A stretch of 64,000 nt of DNA from Pyxicephalus adspersus (GCF_032062135.1 NC_092861.1:64558978-64622977), one strand, 5' to 3'; numbered from the stretch's first letter, positions 34,350 through 45,952 are shown. Notes: generated from the letters alone by a model not told the origin. Numbers and translations are program-made.

Positions 34350-36266
34350 CTATTGTGAAGAAAAATAAAGGCTTGGAATTCCAACATTCACAGGCAGAGG
34401 TGCTGGCATCAATCGAAGTCCTGTATGGCAGTCATATACTGCCATTTCCAGAGCATCCTTGTAAGATATTTTCCTCCTTGATTTAGGACAAGTAAGATTT
34501 TTTACATATGCCTTTTCATCTTTAAGCTTTGTTGCTGTGGCAGCATCCACTATTCCTTTTCTGATGGCATCTTCCAATGACAAGCGAGCATGGGATTCAG
34601 GATCTATTAATCCTCCTGTTAGGTACTGATATTCGAGGCTTCGACAACCAATTTCTTTGTTTAAGAGGTTCAATTTCATAGCTTCACAGGCAGAGAGAAG
34701 TGCTTTATTTGATTGCTGAATGACGCCAGTGTAGGCTAATTCAAATGGGTAGATTTGCTTAGCACAGACCTCATCAAGTAAGCCTTTCTGTAATGCTTCT
34801 GAGACACTGTACTTTTTGCCATTAGAAGGATCAAGAATTCCACCAGTGCTGGCCTGAGCTTCAAGGAATCTATACACTGTTACCCTATCTGCAATATTTC
34901 GTTTCAGTGCTTTAAAGGTAGAAACTCTTTCACTGGTTTCAAAGATCCAAAATCCTGCTACAGGACTATTGGGATCTTTTGCTGGCCTTGTTCTGCTCAC
35001 TAGAATGTCAGCTAACTCAGTGGAAGAAATTTGTCCTTCCTTAAGCTTGGTAATTTGTGACCTGTCAATTTTTCCTTGGCTGACAGAATCCTCTAAGCTA
35101 AACTGTCTACCTGTTTTTCGATCAATCAGATGTGTTTGTGATTTACCCTGGGAATCAAAAACGGTAGTGGTTTCCCACTGGCACTCATACTGTGCAAGTT
35201 CAAGATTTAACTTCTGGTCAATAAGTCCTCTTTCATACGCCTCAAATCGTGTCAACTCAATACCAGACCTAGTATCTACTATGCATATTTTATGACCCTT
35301 TTCTGCAGTAAAGGCAGTAATATTTCTGTCACCAATAGGTAAAAGGAATGTTTTGCTATCTAAGTCTAGAACACACAGCTGCAACAATTCAGAATAATAC
35401 ATACTCTGTTTATTAGTAGGAAAGTGAAAACCCTTCACATTACTAGCTGGTTCATGCAGAAATTTTAAGGATGTATGATTTAACAAACCCTTCAAAACTG
35501 CCACTTCAGCTGGAATTCGTACACTTCTAATAGGGTCAATGACTCCTCCAGTGGCAATTTGAGCTTCAAGAATTCTTTTCCCTTTCTGTCTCTCAAGAAG
35601 CCTAGCCTCAATGGCCTGGAAAACAGATAGCCTTTTGCCCGAATGAATGTATCCTACGACTGCTTTTTCGGCTTCAAGGAGTTTCTCCTTAAAGTCCTGG
35701 TCAACAAATCCACTGTTGATGGCCTCCTCAACAGAATATTTTTTGCCTGTGGAAGGATCAATGATAAAACCTGTCATTGCTTGTGCTTCCAAAAACTCAA
35801 ATGCCAAACCTTTATCAATAATTCCTTTCTTTGCAGCTAAACTGAAAGACATTTTTTCTCTGCTTGCTTCAAGGTATAAACCTGCTATTGAAGTAGCCTT
35901 TGTTAAATACATGTTGAGTGCTTTCTGAACTTCCTGAACAGTCATATGACCTGACTCAAGCTGTTCCATAGTTTTCCCATCAAGAATTCTAGCTTCTACC
36001 ATATGTTTGGCAGACACATTTTTTCTGAGACCTTGGAAGATGAACCTATCATCAATGGAAGAACTGTCACTCAGGGAAGTCTCAGAGCCTGCATAGTTTT
36101 TATAACTGGAGGATATATAACCCATCTTCGGTAAATCTGATCTCCTAAATCCTTCCAAAATATTACGTTCTTCAAACACCTGATCTTCATGGTTTATCAT
36201 GAATTCTTTTTCCTGCTTTACAGTTGTAACTTCAACAGTCAAATCATACTGCTTGCTCTTCACTCT
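34350..36266 (-). CDS. DST: BPAG1e terminal exon: plectin-repeat tail and stop
   Basis: This 1917-nt exon (638 codons plus TAG at 34352-34350) begins RVKSKQYDLTVEVTTVKQEK and ends VNVGIPSLYFSSQ, the characteristic BPAG1e C-terminus. From about residue 75 it holds a series of plectin repeats with the usual signatures, e.g. LEAQAMTGFIIDPSTGKKYS, LEAQIATGGVIDP, LEAQASTGGILDPSNGKKYS and YQYLTGGLIDPESHARLSLE. These globular plakin-repeat domains bind intermediate filaments, here keratins K5/K14 by family knowledge. The acceptor is tttgcag with phase 0 matching the rod exon 374 bp upstream. The 3'UTR must extend below 34350, but I found no canonical AATAAA on this strand down to about 32850. Confidence 0.96.
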   Translation of the reverse strand, partial: RVKSKQYDLTVEVTTVKQEKEFMINHEDQVFEERNILEGFRRSDLPKMGYISSSYKNYAGSETSLSDSSSIDDRFIFQGLRKNVSAKHMVEARILDGKTMEQLESGHMTVQEVQKALNMYLTKATSIAGLYLEASREKMSFSLAAKKGIIDKGLAFEFLEAQAMTGFIIDPSTGKKYSVEEAINSGFVDQDFKEKLLEAEKAVVGYIHSGKRLSVFQAIEARLLERQKGKRILEAQIATGGVIDPIRSVRIPAEVAVLKGLLNHTSLKFLHEPASNVKGFHFPTNKQSMYYSELLQLCVLDLDSKTFLLPIGDRNITAFTAEKGHKICIVDTRSGIELTRFEAYERGLIDQKLNLELAQYECQWETTTVFDSQGKSQTHLIDRKTGRQFSLEDSVSQGKIDRSQITKLKEGQISSTELADILVSRTRPAKDPNSPVAGFWIFETSERVSTFKALKRNIADRVTVYRFLEAQASTGGILDPSNGKKYSVSEALQKGLLDEVCAKQIYPFELAYTGVIQQSNKALLSACEAMKLNLLNKEIGCRSLEYQYLTGGLIDPESHARLSLEDAIRKGIVDAATATKLKDEKAYVKNLTCPKSRRKISYKDALEMAVYDCHTGLRLMPAPLPVNVGIPSLYFSSQ

Positions 36267-36640
36267 CTGCAAATAGCAATATTTAAAATAAAGGAAGGAT
36301 GATTAGGGATTGTGTTAAAGTGCAAACAATTATCTATGGCAGAAGCAGAAGAAAATTAGCAAAACAGATTATGTATAATTAGTGCAGAGAAGGTAAGCTA
36401 AAAACATTCAACTAAGTTCCACCAAGCCATACACTAGATTACAACAGTGTAACAAGATTATATAATGCTAACTTCAATACTTGCCGCCTTAAGTATGCAT
36501 CTTAAAAGCAAACAATACTTATTCATTAGAATCCAAAACTAACTGCAAACTAAGAAACTATAACATTTAAGACAACAAACAAAAACAAACAGCAAAGCAT
36601 GTTATGTAGCAAAAAAATAAGCAGGATTCAAATGGAATAC

Positions 36641-39568
36641 CTCCATTGATTGATCAAATTTTCCTAGCTCCTTTCCAATTTTCTCCTCTTCAATTCGTAA
36701 AGTTTGAATGGCATTCTGTATACTTTTTTCCTTTATAGTATCTAACTCTGATAACTGTCTGTGGGGATTGATTTTGTCAATAGATATTTGCAGCTCTGTG
36801 CTGGTCTGTGTAACATACTCAAATGGTTGTGCCTTGTCTCCACTGTCAAGGGACTGTTTTATTTTAGACAGCTGTAACTGAAGTTCATCAAAGCCATCCG
36901 CATGTTTCTTCTTTTCTTCTATGAGTGTGGAGTTATAAACAGAAGAACTGACATCAAGATGGCCATCAAGTTTTCGTCTCAGCACAGGTGAAGATTTAGC
37001 TCTTTGGCTAAGTATGTCAAAATCCTGCTGTGAACTTGATGAAAGGGCAAAACTGTTTCCTTTCACTTCATATTCACTTTTTTGAAGGGGACCCCTAATG
37101 GTGTTATTTTGTTGAATCTCACTCTGCAGGTATCTCAGTTGATTAATGTGATCCTGTCTTTGAAGGTCAATTTTTTGCCTAAGGCTTTCAAGTGTTCGCT
37201 TCTGGCCATCAAGTTCTTCCTCCAATTTTCTGCATTTCTGAGCATGTTCCAGTGCAGACTTTTTTTCAGTATTTAGTTGCTCTTGGGATCTCTGTAATCT
37301 CTCCTTTACTTCTGAAAATTCCACCCTCATCAGTTTAATCTTCTCTTCCAACATTGCTTTTTCTTGCTTCAAGGAAACAACTTCAAGCCTTATGTTTGAA
37401 TAATTATTTTCTGTGCTTAAGTTTGATTCCACAGTTTTTTCTAACTTGGTCCTAAATTCATCTGCTGTGTTCTTATATTTTGTGGATTCTTCTTGGTATA
37501 AAGCAAGCTTTTTATGGGCTAACTGTTCATCTACCGTTTTTTTGTGGAGATCATCTTGAGTCTTTTTTAACTTGGCATTTACTTCCTGCAGTTGTGACTG
37601 ATACTGCTGAATCTTCTGGTCTGCCATGCGTTTTTCAACCGACAAGCTGTTTATTTCTGCTTTTAAGTTCCGTATCTCTTTTTCGGAATTTAGAATTGTC
37701 AGACTCTGTTTGTCACATTTTTGTTTGATTTCATTTAGAGCATTTTTAGATTTTAACAAATCATCTTCAAGCCGCTTTACCATATTCTGAGTTTCATATT
37801 CTCCCTTGGACTGTTTCTGTAGCTGTTCATGAGACACTCTTACTTGTTCTTTTGTGCTTTCTAGTTGTGATTTTGTCATATCAAGATTTTTCTGCAGATT
37901 ATTTCTCTCTATTGAAGTCTTCTCATTTTCCGATTTAACCTTTCTTAACATCATCTCAGTCTCATTATTCAATTTTGTAAGCTCATCTAATTTCAGTTTC
38001 AGGGAATTAGACCACTGATTGCTTTTTGTTAGCTCATCCTGAAGCTTTATGATCTTTTGCTGGTCCTCCTTCTGTAATCTGGCACGTTGATTGAGTTCCT
38101 CTTGAGATTTCTTTAGCTGGTCACGCAAACCATCAACTTCTCCACTTCTAGAATGTGACCTTTGCTCAATTACAGTTTTTTCTTGCTGCAAAGATGTTAT
38201 CTGAGAATTAAGAATTTTCACACTGCTTTCTGACTTTGCATAGGATCTTGAAATCTCCTCTATTCTTTTACGTAGGTCATCCACTTCCTGTTTCTTTCTG
38301 GTCAAATCTTCTTCTAGGAATGATATTTTTTGAAGGCTGCTTCTTTCAGACATATCCTTTTGTCTCAGTTCATCCTGGCAAGCTTTCAGCTTCTCTCTAA
38401 CATCATCATAATCAGCTTTTTGCATCTTTAATTTATGTTCTAAGGAAACTTTCTCCTGTTGCAAAATCTTCAGCTCCTCCTCAAAACTAATTTTGATTTT
38501 TTTCAGATCATTAGCCTCCTGCATAACATCCTCTGCTTTATCCTGACTCTGGTACAGTTTTCGTTCAACTTCTCTTAATTGCAACACATAGTTTTGTTCT
38601 AGTTGATTCTTCTGCTCCAATTCAATTTTAAGCTGCTGCACCATACTATGTGTATCATCTAACTGATTTCTTAGCTGTCTGTTTTTTTCATCTGCTGCTG
38701 CCTTTTGTATCTGCAGTGTACTTAGCTCTGATTTATACTGTTTAATCTCAATCTCTGCTTTTTTGTGAACTAATGTGAGCTCGTCAAGCTGCTGCTTTAG
38801 GGTTTCTGCCTTTTTAATATATTGTTCTACTTGAGCTCCCCTTACATCTGAATCAATCATATAATGCACTTCTTGTACAGTACGTGCTGGTATGACCATC
38901 TCTTTAGAGGAAGAATAACTGAATAAGGAATCAGAATACTGCCTTTTGGTTTCATATTCAACCTTCTCTCCTACAATCTTCTTCTGGAATGCAAGATCAC
39001 TGTCAAGGTGTTTGATCTGTCTCAAGAGTTCATCTTCAATCTCAGCTTTCCGTTTCAGCTCTGCCATAAGACTAGTCTTTTTAATTTCCAAATCTTGAAG
39101 GTCAATTTCTTTTCTTTTTAAATGTTCTTCCAGTTTTCTTCTTGCAGTGGTACTTTCCTCTATCTGGGTCCTAAATGCTCGGAGTTTATCTTCCACAGCA
39201 TCTCTTTTAGACTCAGCCTGTCTTGTCATTTGGCGTACATGATCAAGCTGTTGCTCTGCAGCAGTCTTCATCTTGACTGTAGTCTCCAGCTCTAAGCGAC
39301 ATTGTTGTGCCTCATATTCAGCTTTTGTCTTTTGCAAGGTTAATTCTTCAACTGCTTTTTGATGCTTTTTGATCTCCATTTCGGCAGCGGCCTTAACCTT
39401 TGGAATTTCCTGTTCTAGCATAAACTTTTGTTTTTTAACTTCTTCTAGTGTTATCTCAAGTTCCTGTATTCTCTTTAAAAGCCTTGTGTTTTCCTCTGTA
39501 ATGGATTGTTGCTGCTCCAATAATTCTGGATATGCTGACATAGAAGCGCGTTCAGAATACAATAATGT
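36641..39568 (-). CDS. DST: BPAG1e-specific coiled-coil rod exon
   Basis: A single 2928-nt exon (976 codons, phase 0-0) encodes the epithelial-isoform rod, from TLLYSERASMSAYPELLEQQ to ELGKFDQSME. It is almost entirely alpha-helical heptad sequence rich in Glu, Lys, Gln and Leu, with no Pro-rich breaks until about residue 840, and includes a short Tyr/Ser patch near residues 210-235. The rod dimerises the protein and separates the plakin head, which binds BP180 and integrin beta-4, from the keratin-binding tail. Acceptor ttttag, donor gtattc. If the donor is not used the frame continues 13 codons into the intron to a stop at 36602. Length and composition match BPAG1e rods. Confidence 0.96.
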
Positions 39569-41579
39569 CTAAAACAAAATAAAGAGATAGAAATTCAAAT
39601 CTTACCTAGCAGTGAAAAAAAACTTTTATAGAAAATTGTTACAGTAACATTAGCACAATGTTACACAACTGTAGGCTGAGGCAAATGCCCATAAAATTCT
39701 GGTCTAGTGGAGGGTAAAACAAACCTCCTTCAAGGCAAAAAATATTCTTTCCTATGCAACATTGTGGTTGGCTTAGTCAAATAATTTTACTGACCTTTGA
39801 TATTTTATTATATCTTTTTTTTTTAATTGGCTTTTACCCAAACAAATCCTAACCCTTTTACTTTTTATAGACCCCAACCTTTTACTTGCTTTTACAGATG
39901 CATCGTGGTATTGTGTGGAGTTGCTTGGCTTATTGGTAATTAATATTTTAAAGTCCCTTTCTATGTCTGTTTTTCTCATTTGTAGTTTAACATATGGGGT
40001 GACTTCTATTTAGTTGCTCATTGTGTTATTTTGTCAAGTCCCTTCTGTAATTAAAGTAACATTGGTAAAAAGATTAAAATAAACCTATCCCCATAATGGA
40101 TTCTTGTAGGCTCCCACAACAATATTCTTCACATTAGGAATATATTTAGTGTCAACCAGACTTACCACAACCTATGTTCTGTTTCTACCCAGTTCATTAC
40201 CGAGTTTACAAACTGTTTATTTTCCCCTGGGTTTGCATCCTCAAGTACCAACTTCAGTACCAACTTTTTTTACAAGAAACATTGTCAAATGTTGCAAAGT
40301 TCAGACATACTTCAGATCATAATCAGAAGCATTAATAAAACAGATTTTACCTTACCTTTTTATATATTTGTTTAAAAATATTCAAAATTGAGTATTTAAA
40401 TAACATATATTATGAATAAGGTAAGAGCAAACAAAAAAGTTTATATAGTATATGTAACAACTTACCACAATCAGCCTATTAAAGGGAACAGATGCTTTCA
40501 ACCACTTTTTCGTGTCAAAGAAGTATCACGAGAGCAGAGAGAAGTGAAACACCCAACTCCATAAAAGCAAGACACATACTGCACTATAAACAAAATCTAG
40601 AGTGTCCAAGCAGTTAATAAGACAGTCAACAGAAAAAGTGTGTATGTAACTTACCAAAACATGCAAGACCACACAAGGCTGACAATATATAAGAAACAGG
40701 TCAGAGAATAAATGAAGAAAACACCAAACTTTAATTCATTTTTTTTCATGTTAGGTCATTGCTTAATACTAATGCAAAGGCAGACTGGTCCTATACCTTA
40801 TAGTGTAAATAATAGCTGTGTTATGTAAAATGGCTTTCATTCTCCTGCTGTACAGGTTTGTGATGAGAAAACCTATTCATATTTAAATTCTGGTAAAAGT
40901 TTTGTTTAGGATAGCTTTTTGAAATTTGGAATCTTTTCTGATGTTTAGTCTATGCTAAAGAAACAAACAACAAAACAAAAAAATAATTATCAGTATGCAG
41001 AAGTATAGTACAGTAACCCTCCACCATAAAGAGCGCAACAAGCAACATTTACATAAGGCATGACAGTGTACCAAATATACCAAAAAAATAACAGTGTTTT
41101 TCTCACCATAATTATGGGATGTTCTACAAAAAAATAATTTGGCTTAAAAGCATTGATATGTCTGAAATGTGAATTGTAGCAAAGGTAACCATACTTTCAC
41201 CACACTTTAAAATGAATATAGTTATTTTCAGTATATAAATGTAGCCATTATCCTCCTTGCAGTGTTCTGCAAGTGCATCGCATGGCTCATAAAAATGAAA
41301 TATCTACTGCATTAAATATTTTTTATTTACTCACTTTAATGGCCAGGTGCCATACATTTATTATGCATTACATGCATCCAGTTTGGTTTCTGATCAATAC
41401 TCTGCTTCGAGCTGTGCAGACAGTTATAATAAAAAATATACTTGATTTGCAATTATTTCATTTAAAACCAAAAAAGATTGGCATTATAAAATGATACTTA
41501 GCACTGTATGTATCCCCTTTGGAAATAATGATGGGGATCTTATATTATGTAATACAAATGTATTTATTTGTACTTTTAC
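39569..41579. other. DST intron before the BPAG1e rod exon
   Basis: AT-rich, no recognised element. Confidence 0.7.
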
Positions 41580-41678
41580 CTCTTCTTCTTCCAGCCTCTT
41601 CAAAGTTTCTCCAGAAAATTTAATAAACTGGTTAATTAAAGTCATCAATGCAGTGTAACGTGTCTTGAGATCCATATA
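41580..41678 (-). CDS. DST: DST exon before the BPAG1e branch point
   Basis: This 99-nt exon (33 codons, phase 0-0) encodes [20 protein letters not shown] then [13 protein letters not shown]. It is the last exon shared by BPAG1e and the long isoforms: it can splice in frame either to the rod exon at 39568 (epithelial) or to 32841 (neuronal and muscle). Acceptor tttag, donor gtaaaa. Confidence 0.94.
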
Positions 41679-42239
41679 CTAAAAATTAAACAGAACAAGT
41701 CACTTTTAAATACAAAGTACATACATGTTTATCAGTCTGATGTATGACAAAGTCATATCATTAGTTAGTACTAGTAATGGGTGGATAACCCTACACAGAG
41801 TCCATTGAGCTCTCTTTGAGATATCCCAGTGGAGGCATCCCAAGTTCCCACGCCTAGGATCACCAAATGACAGTCTGTTGCATTGGATGATCCAATAACA
41901 TCAATGCAGCTCTCTATAAAAGATGGTACAGAGCTAGCCAAGGCACCATTTTCTATAAGGAACAGAGATTGGAGCTACTCTGTTAATCAAGTTAAATTCA
42001 AGCAATTTTTTTTATTTTATACAGGCATATTTTTACAATTGTTGTGTAAAAAAATGTCCGTTTTTGCATATTGCTACTGTTAACCAAGTACAACTGCAGC
42101 AAATATTTTCACACACAAATATTCACACACAAATTTAAAACTCTTTCAATTCAATGTTTACAATCAAGAACAGAATATTGCTAGATGAAAAATTTACACA
42201 AGGCAAAATGTTTTTCAAACGTTTGCATAAAAATCTCAC

Positions 42240-42347
42240 CTCCTGTACAACAACATCTGAAGAGCTCTGAAATCTTCTGCGTTTCATTGGTGACTTTTGA
42301 TGGGAATCCACTAATGCTCTGTATGTCATTAGCTGAAGTTCATAATC
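42240..42347 (-). CDS. DST: DST exon with basic KRRR motif
   Basis: This 108-nt exon (36 codons, phase 0-0) encodes [20 protein letters not shown] then [16 protein letters not shown]. The SP.KRRR..SSS segment is shared by DST and MACF1 and could be a nuclear-localisation-like or phosphorylation motif; that role is inference. Acceptor attag, donor gtgaga. Confidence 0.94.
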
Positions 42348-42438
42348 CTAATAAAAATAGAACAAAAAATAGTATGTGTAGAGGAACAGATAGATGATGG
42401 CAGTGCTACTAGGATTACAGCAAAACAAATATATATAC

Positions 42439-42522
42439 CTTAATAGCCGAAGAATACTGCTCCGAATACTTCTGGCATTCATCCATCTTGCTTTGTTTCA
42501 TCTCAATTTCAGAAATCAGCCT
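42439..42522 (-). CDS. DST: DST exon, plakin-domain helix
   Basis: This 84-nt exon (28 codons, phase 0-0) encodes [20 protein letters not shown] then EQYSSAIK. The acceptor was set at tgcag/AGG to keep phase 0; using the AG two bases later would shift the frame. Donor gtatat. Confidence 0.92.
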
Positions 42523-42978
42523 CTGCATCACAATAAATTGGGAAAATACTTACAGATGTACATTACAAAAGCAAGTGACACTGTAATGCAATACAAAAAT
42601 CCACAAAAGCAACAGTCAGTTAGTATAAACCAATGGATTGAAATTATCAATGACACTTCCTGTTGGAAATGGTGCTGGTGGATCCAAGGGAACTAAAAAA
42701 GAGTAACCGCTGACCTTTATCTGTATAGGTAAAGGCTAAATCTAGTAAAAAAAACAAGATCATGTCAACATCTGGTCTAAGAAAAGTTTAGTTTAGTTTA
42801 GTGCCCACTGACACTCACATTCTAAAGTACCAAATTTAAACTGTAAATAAATGAGATTTCCTTTAAGATAATGTTCTAATGTAGTTTAAATTATTGGTCA
42901 AAATTAAAGCTATAATTCATAATTGTAATGTACACATGATTCAAAGTTACATAGTACACATAGAGATTGCTGACTCAC

Positions 42979-43138
42979 CTTCTGTTGGTCTAGCTGTTTG
43001 GAAAGTGTCTTGCTATTGGTTATACTGTCTTGCAATTTGCTTTGCGTTTCCTCTATATGTCTAATCCAGGAGTCAAGAGCCAAGTAAGATTCTTTATAGT
43101 ATTTCAGTGATTTGCTAAATCCATCCAAGTCTCGTAAC
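42979..43138 (-). CDS. DST: DST exon, spectrin-like repeat
   Basis: This 160-nt exon encodes LRDLDGFSKSLKYYKESYLA then LDSWIRHIEETQSKLQDSIT and NSKTLSKQLDQQK. The central Trp (LDSWI) is the conserved helix residue of spectrin-type repeats. Acceptor gacag, donor gtgagt, end phase 0. Confidence 0.94.
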
Positions 43139-43697
43139 CTGTCAAATAATAAATGCATCATTATCTCTTCTTTTAGGATATTAAAAATAAGCTGTCTTGT
43201 GAAAGCATTATTACTATTCTAGTATCTAATTTTTAATGACTGGTAACCATATATGCAATTTCTGCTTTTTATCAATGCAACTCAACTGTATCTGTTGAAG
43301 GCAACAACTGCTAATATTGATAAAGGCACACGATTAAAAAAAAGTGATAATCTCCAAATCTAAATAATTTCACCCAGAGTAAGTACATTGGGTCAACTAA
43401 TCTTGAAAGAAATACACCTTTTTTTCTCATGTAATTTGCCAATGTCCTACCCAAGATACAGTAGTGCCATTGGATATATGTTTGGATGACCACCTACCCA
43501 TCAATCATCTGCTCTGTTATATCAACATCACAAAATAATTACATATGCACTGTTACTAATAATCCTGAGAGCAATACTATTTTGTCAGTTTGTACCATTT
43601 TAAACACACACACATTGATATATTATTTTATTTATATATATACATACACACATTTAACATATAGACATTTAGCTAAAAAAGACAGAAGGCGACAAAC

Positions 43698-43891
43698 CTG
43701 TTTTCAATCTGAGAGTGTACATTTTGCCACCTCTCAGCAATTTGGTCTGCCTTTTCTTTGTGCCAGTCAAAGTCAAGATCACGTTCCTTGTGTACCTTGA
43801 ACATTTGATCACTAATGGCCTTGGCTTTCTGCAGTTCATCTTCTAAAGAATGAAACACATCTCTTTTCTCATCAACCTCCGACCTCCATTG
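43698..43891 (-). CDS. DST: DST exon, spectrin-like repeat
   Basis: This 194-nt exon encodes [40 protein letters not shown] and [24 protein letters not shown], then two bases of Arg. It is among the most DST-like stretches in the window and separates DST from MACF1. Acceptor is ttgaag after a long T-run, donor gtttgt. Confidence 0.95.
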
Positions 43892-44407
43892 CTTCAAAAA
43901 AAATCAAACAGGGACAAATTAGGTGATTTGCTGTTACTAAAAATATATAGTATATTTATGCAAAACATTAGCAAAAAAGCCTTTATAATAATCCTTGTCT
44001 ATGGTACCCAGGATCAAGGAGATCAATGAGTTTTACCAGCAAAATGAACTGTTGCTTTGTTTTGAAGCCTGGCTTGAAAAAAATTTGCAAGATTTTGTGT
44101 AAGTTTTGACTGACGAAAACAAATTTATTAGTCTTGTAAAGAGTAAACAGGTAAACAAAACAGATAGAAAAGATTAATGGTCCACCTTCAGACATATATG
44201 AAAAGGAAAAGTGCAAATCATCATTACCTATCCAATCAAAGTAACTTAGAAATGGTATATATTGTAGTCGTCTATTTCAGTTTTATCTATATGCTGCATT
44301 AAATATTAAGCATTTAGGCCTTCATGGTGCCTTGTGATAATTAACAGGGAACATTAGTATAGGAATGTCACATTATACTAATCATTTGTGTGTGCTTTTA
44401 GGAATAC

Positions 44408-44546
44408 CTTTAGGGTAGCAAGCAATCTGTCAATTGCCCCTTTATCAGCTGTAATCACATCCTCTTCACACAGCTTAGTCTCATATGTCTTCACTAGAGT
44501 CTCAGCTCCTTGGGTGTTCCTTAGCACCAGATTTATTGTCTTTAAT
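44408..44546 (-). CDS. DST: DST exon, C-terminal part of plakin domain
   Basis: This 139-nt exon completes a codon with its first base and then encodes [20 protein letters not shown] followed by [36 protein letters not shown] and YETKLCEE are conserved in dystonin spectrin-repeat-like modules near the end of the plakin domain. Acceptor cctag, donor gtattc, end phase 0. Reading it from phase 0, as direct splicing from 45349 would force, gives a TGA stop after 14 codons. Confidence 0.92.
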
Positions 44547-45348
44547 CTAGGTTAGGAAAGCAAAAACAACATAATTAGTTCTTTATCTTGGGATATCCCT
44601 ATCTATTATTTCCAACTTAGATGAATCACAGAACTAAAAATGGCCAAACACGTTAAAAGATCTTTGAATAAACCTGCAAATTATTTTATTAAAGCTCTCC
44701 AAAGCTGGAGAGAATACACTTTTATCAGTATAGCTGGGTGATCCAGCAAAACTGGAAAGGATTTCTTCAAAGTCATTTGCTAGCAAATATTTTGAATACT
44801 AGACCATTCTGGGTTTGCTGGATCACCCAGCTTCACTGATGAAAGTGTATCTTCTCCTGCTTTGAAGAGCTTTATTAAATCAGGCCCATTGTCTAAACTA
44901 TGTGAAAATCCTTGCAAAGTGAAAATTCACTTGGATAAGTGAAAAGTCTGTATGCCTTTAGTAGTATTACACTTTTGTCACAGGTTTGTGGCACAAACAG
45001 ATTGGACTGTAGTTATTGGAATCACATAATTAATCCATCCAGCATCAAGGAAATGTGGATTGCTCCATTTATGCAATAAATTAAGTGATTTAACCATTAG
45101 ATGACACTTTAATACGGGTGTAAAATGCTTTTTTAGCATTAACCACAATTTCTCAAGTAGGATGTTTTGGAGATAGTGAAGGTGAAATCTGTTAGTGTTC
45201 ATAAATTAAACCCAATGGATGAGTCAGGAGATCCCATACAACCTCTCTCCTGTCACAGTGGACCACATTTGTTGCAAAGTACAGAGTTTGTCTTATATTC
45301 CACACTAGAAAATTGAACACTCTTCCAAGATTAAATCCAAAGATTTAC
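44547..45348. other. Short interval where plakin exons are missing
   Basis: 802 bp with MITE copy 5 and otherwise unremarkable AT-rich DNA. I searched the minus strand for the expected SH3-region exons and found none. An ORF at 44978-45202 has no recognisable features. Confidence 0.75.
44673..44884. mobile_element. Palindromic fold-back MITE, copy 5 (at the plakin-domain break)
   Basis: Same family, 212 bp, left ttattaaagctctccaaagc and right gaagagctttattaaatcag. It sits in the 802-bp interval where several plakin-domain exons appear to be missing, making it a candidate misjoin or recombination point. Confidence 0.8.
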
Positions 45349-45952
45349 CTGCATCTCTTCCACCCAGTTACAGAGGTCTTGAACAAATTTAAGGTTGACT
45401 TCTTCTTCAGACAAATTTTGGTCAGCAAAAGAAGATTTTAAAAGTGGTTTCTTAACCTGCATCAGTTTGAGTGACTGTAATGCATTTGCGTTCATCCCAG
45501 TTGCATAGTTCTGGATTAAACCTTGGTTGAAACTAGGTGCAAACCCTGGTGTCATAGCAGGAGTTAACTGTGAGTTAAAGCCATTTGAATAACTTGTAGT
45601 AAGGCTGGATGGTAGTCCAGGTGTGAGAGGATGAGGGACAGCAGGAGACAGGCTGCCAGAAACACCCTGATTTAGGTTGGCGGTGATGCCCGGGGTAAAG
45701 TTGGTGGAAATACCAGGAGTCAGGTTGCCCGAAATTCCTGGAGTTAGGCTGGTTGGTGACATGGGTGCCATATTATGGGATACACTAGAGTTAATTGCAG
45801 GGTTCAAGCTTTGTGAAAATCCTGAGTTGAGGCTTTGTGATATTCCTGATATCATAAGTTGTGTTTGGTCAGATGAAAGCATCCTTCCTTTACTGTATAA
45901 AGAGGAGTATTCACTTCTTAATTGAAGAAGTTCGTCCCTTAAAGAAGCGACC
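45349..45952 (-). CDS. DST: DST exon, plakin domain with octapeptide-repeat insert
   Basis: This 604-nt exon (one base plus 201 codons) begins [20 protein letters not shown] and ends [14 protein letters not shown], both typical plakin-domain helices. Between them is a Ser/Thr/Pro/Gly/Asn-rich low-complexity insert (45511-45834) built of degenerate 8-residue units such as [16 protein letters not shown] and NFTPGITA. Mammalian DST has a looser version of this insert. Acceptor cacag, donor gtaaat, end phase 0. The next recognisable exon (44546) needs an upstream end phase of 2, so this junction is broken in the window; see findings. Confidence 0.93.
45511..45834 (-). repeat. Coding octapeptide (24-bp) degenerate tandem repeat
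   Basis: Inside the DST exon 45349-45952, three looser units ([24 protein letters not shown]), a four-residue break, then ten units in exact 8-residue register ([80 protein letters not shown]). The second position is Leu/Phe/Met and the fourth is mostly Pro. Confidence 0.85.

Larger units (their letters stand above)
41679..44407. other. DST introns between exons 41678 and 44408
   Basis: Gaps over 300 bp at 41679-42239, 42523-42978, 43139-43697 and 43892-44407 show short AT or CA runs only. Confidence 0.7.

Noticed and set aside
34969..39572. Plus-strand ORFs opposite the BPAG1e rod and tail
   Set aside because: Shadows produced by codon bias of the minus-strand coding sequence.
44978..45202. 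74-residue minus-strand ORF in the break interval
   Set aside because: I considered it as a missing plakin exon, but it has none of the expected residues and no fitting phase-0/phase-2 borders.
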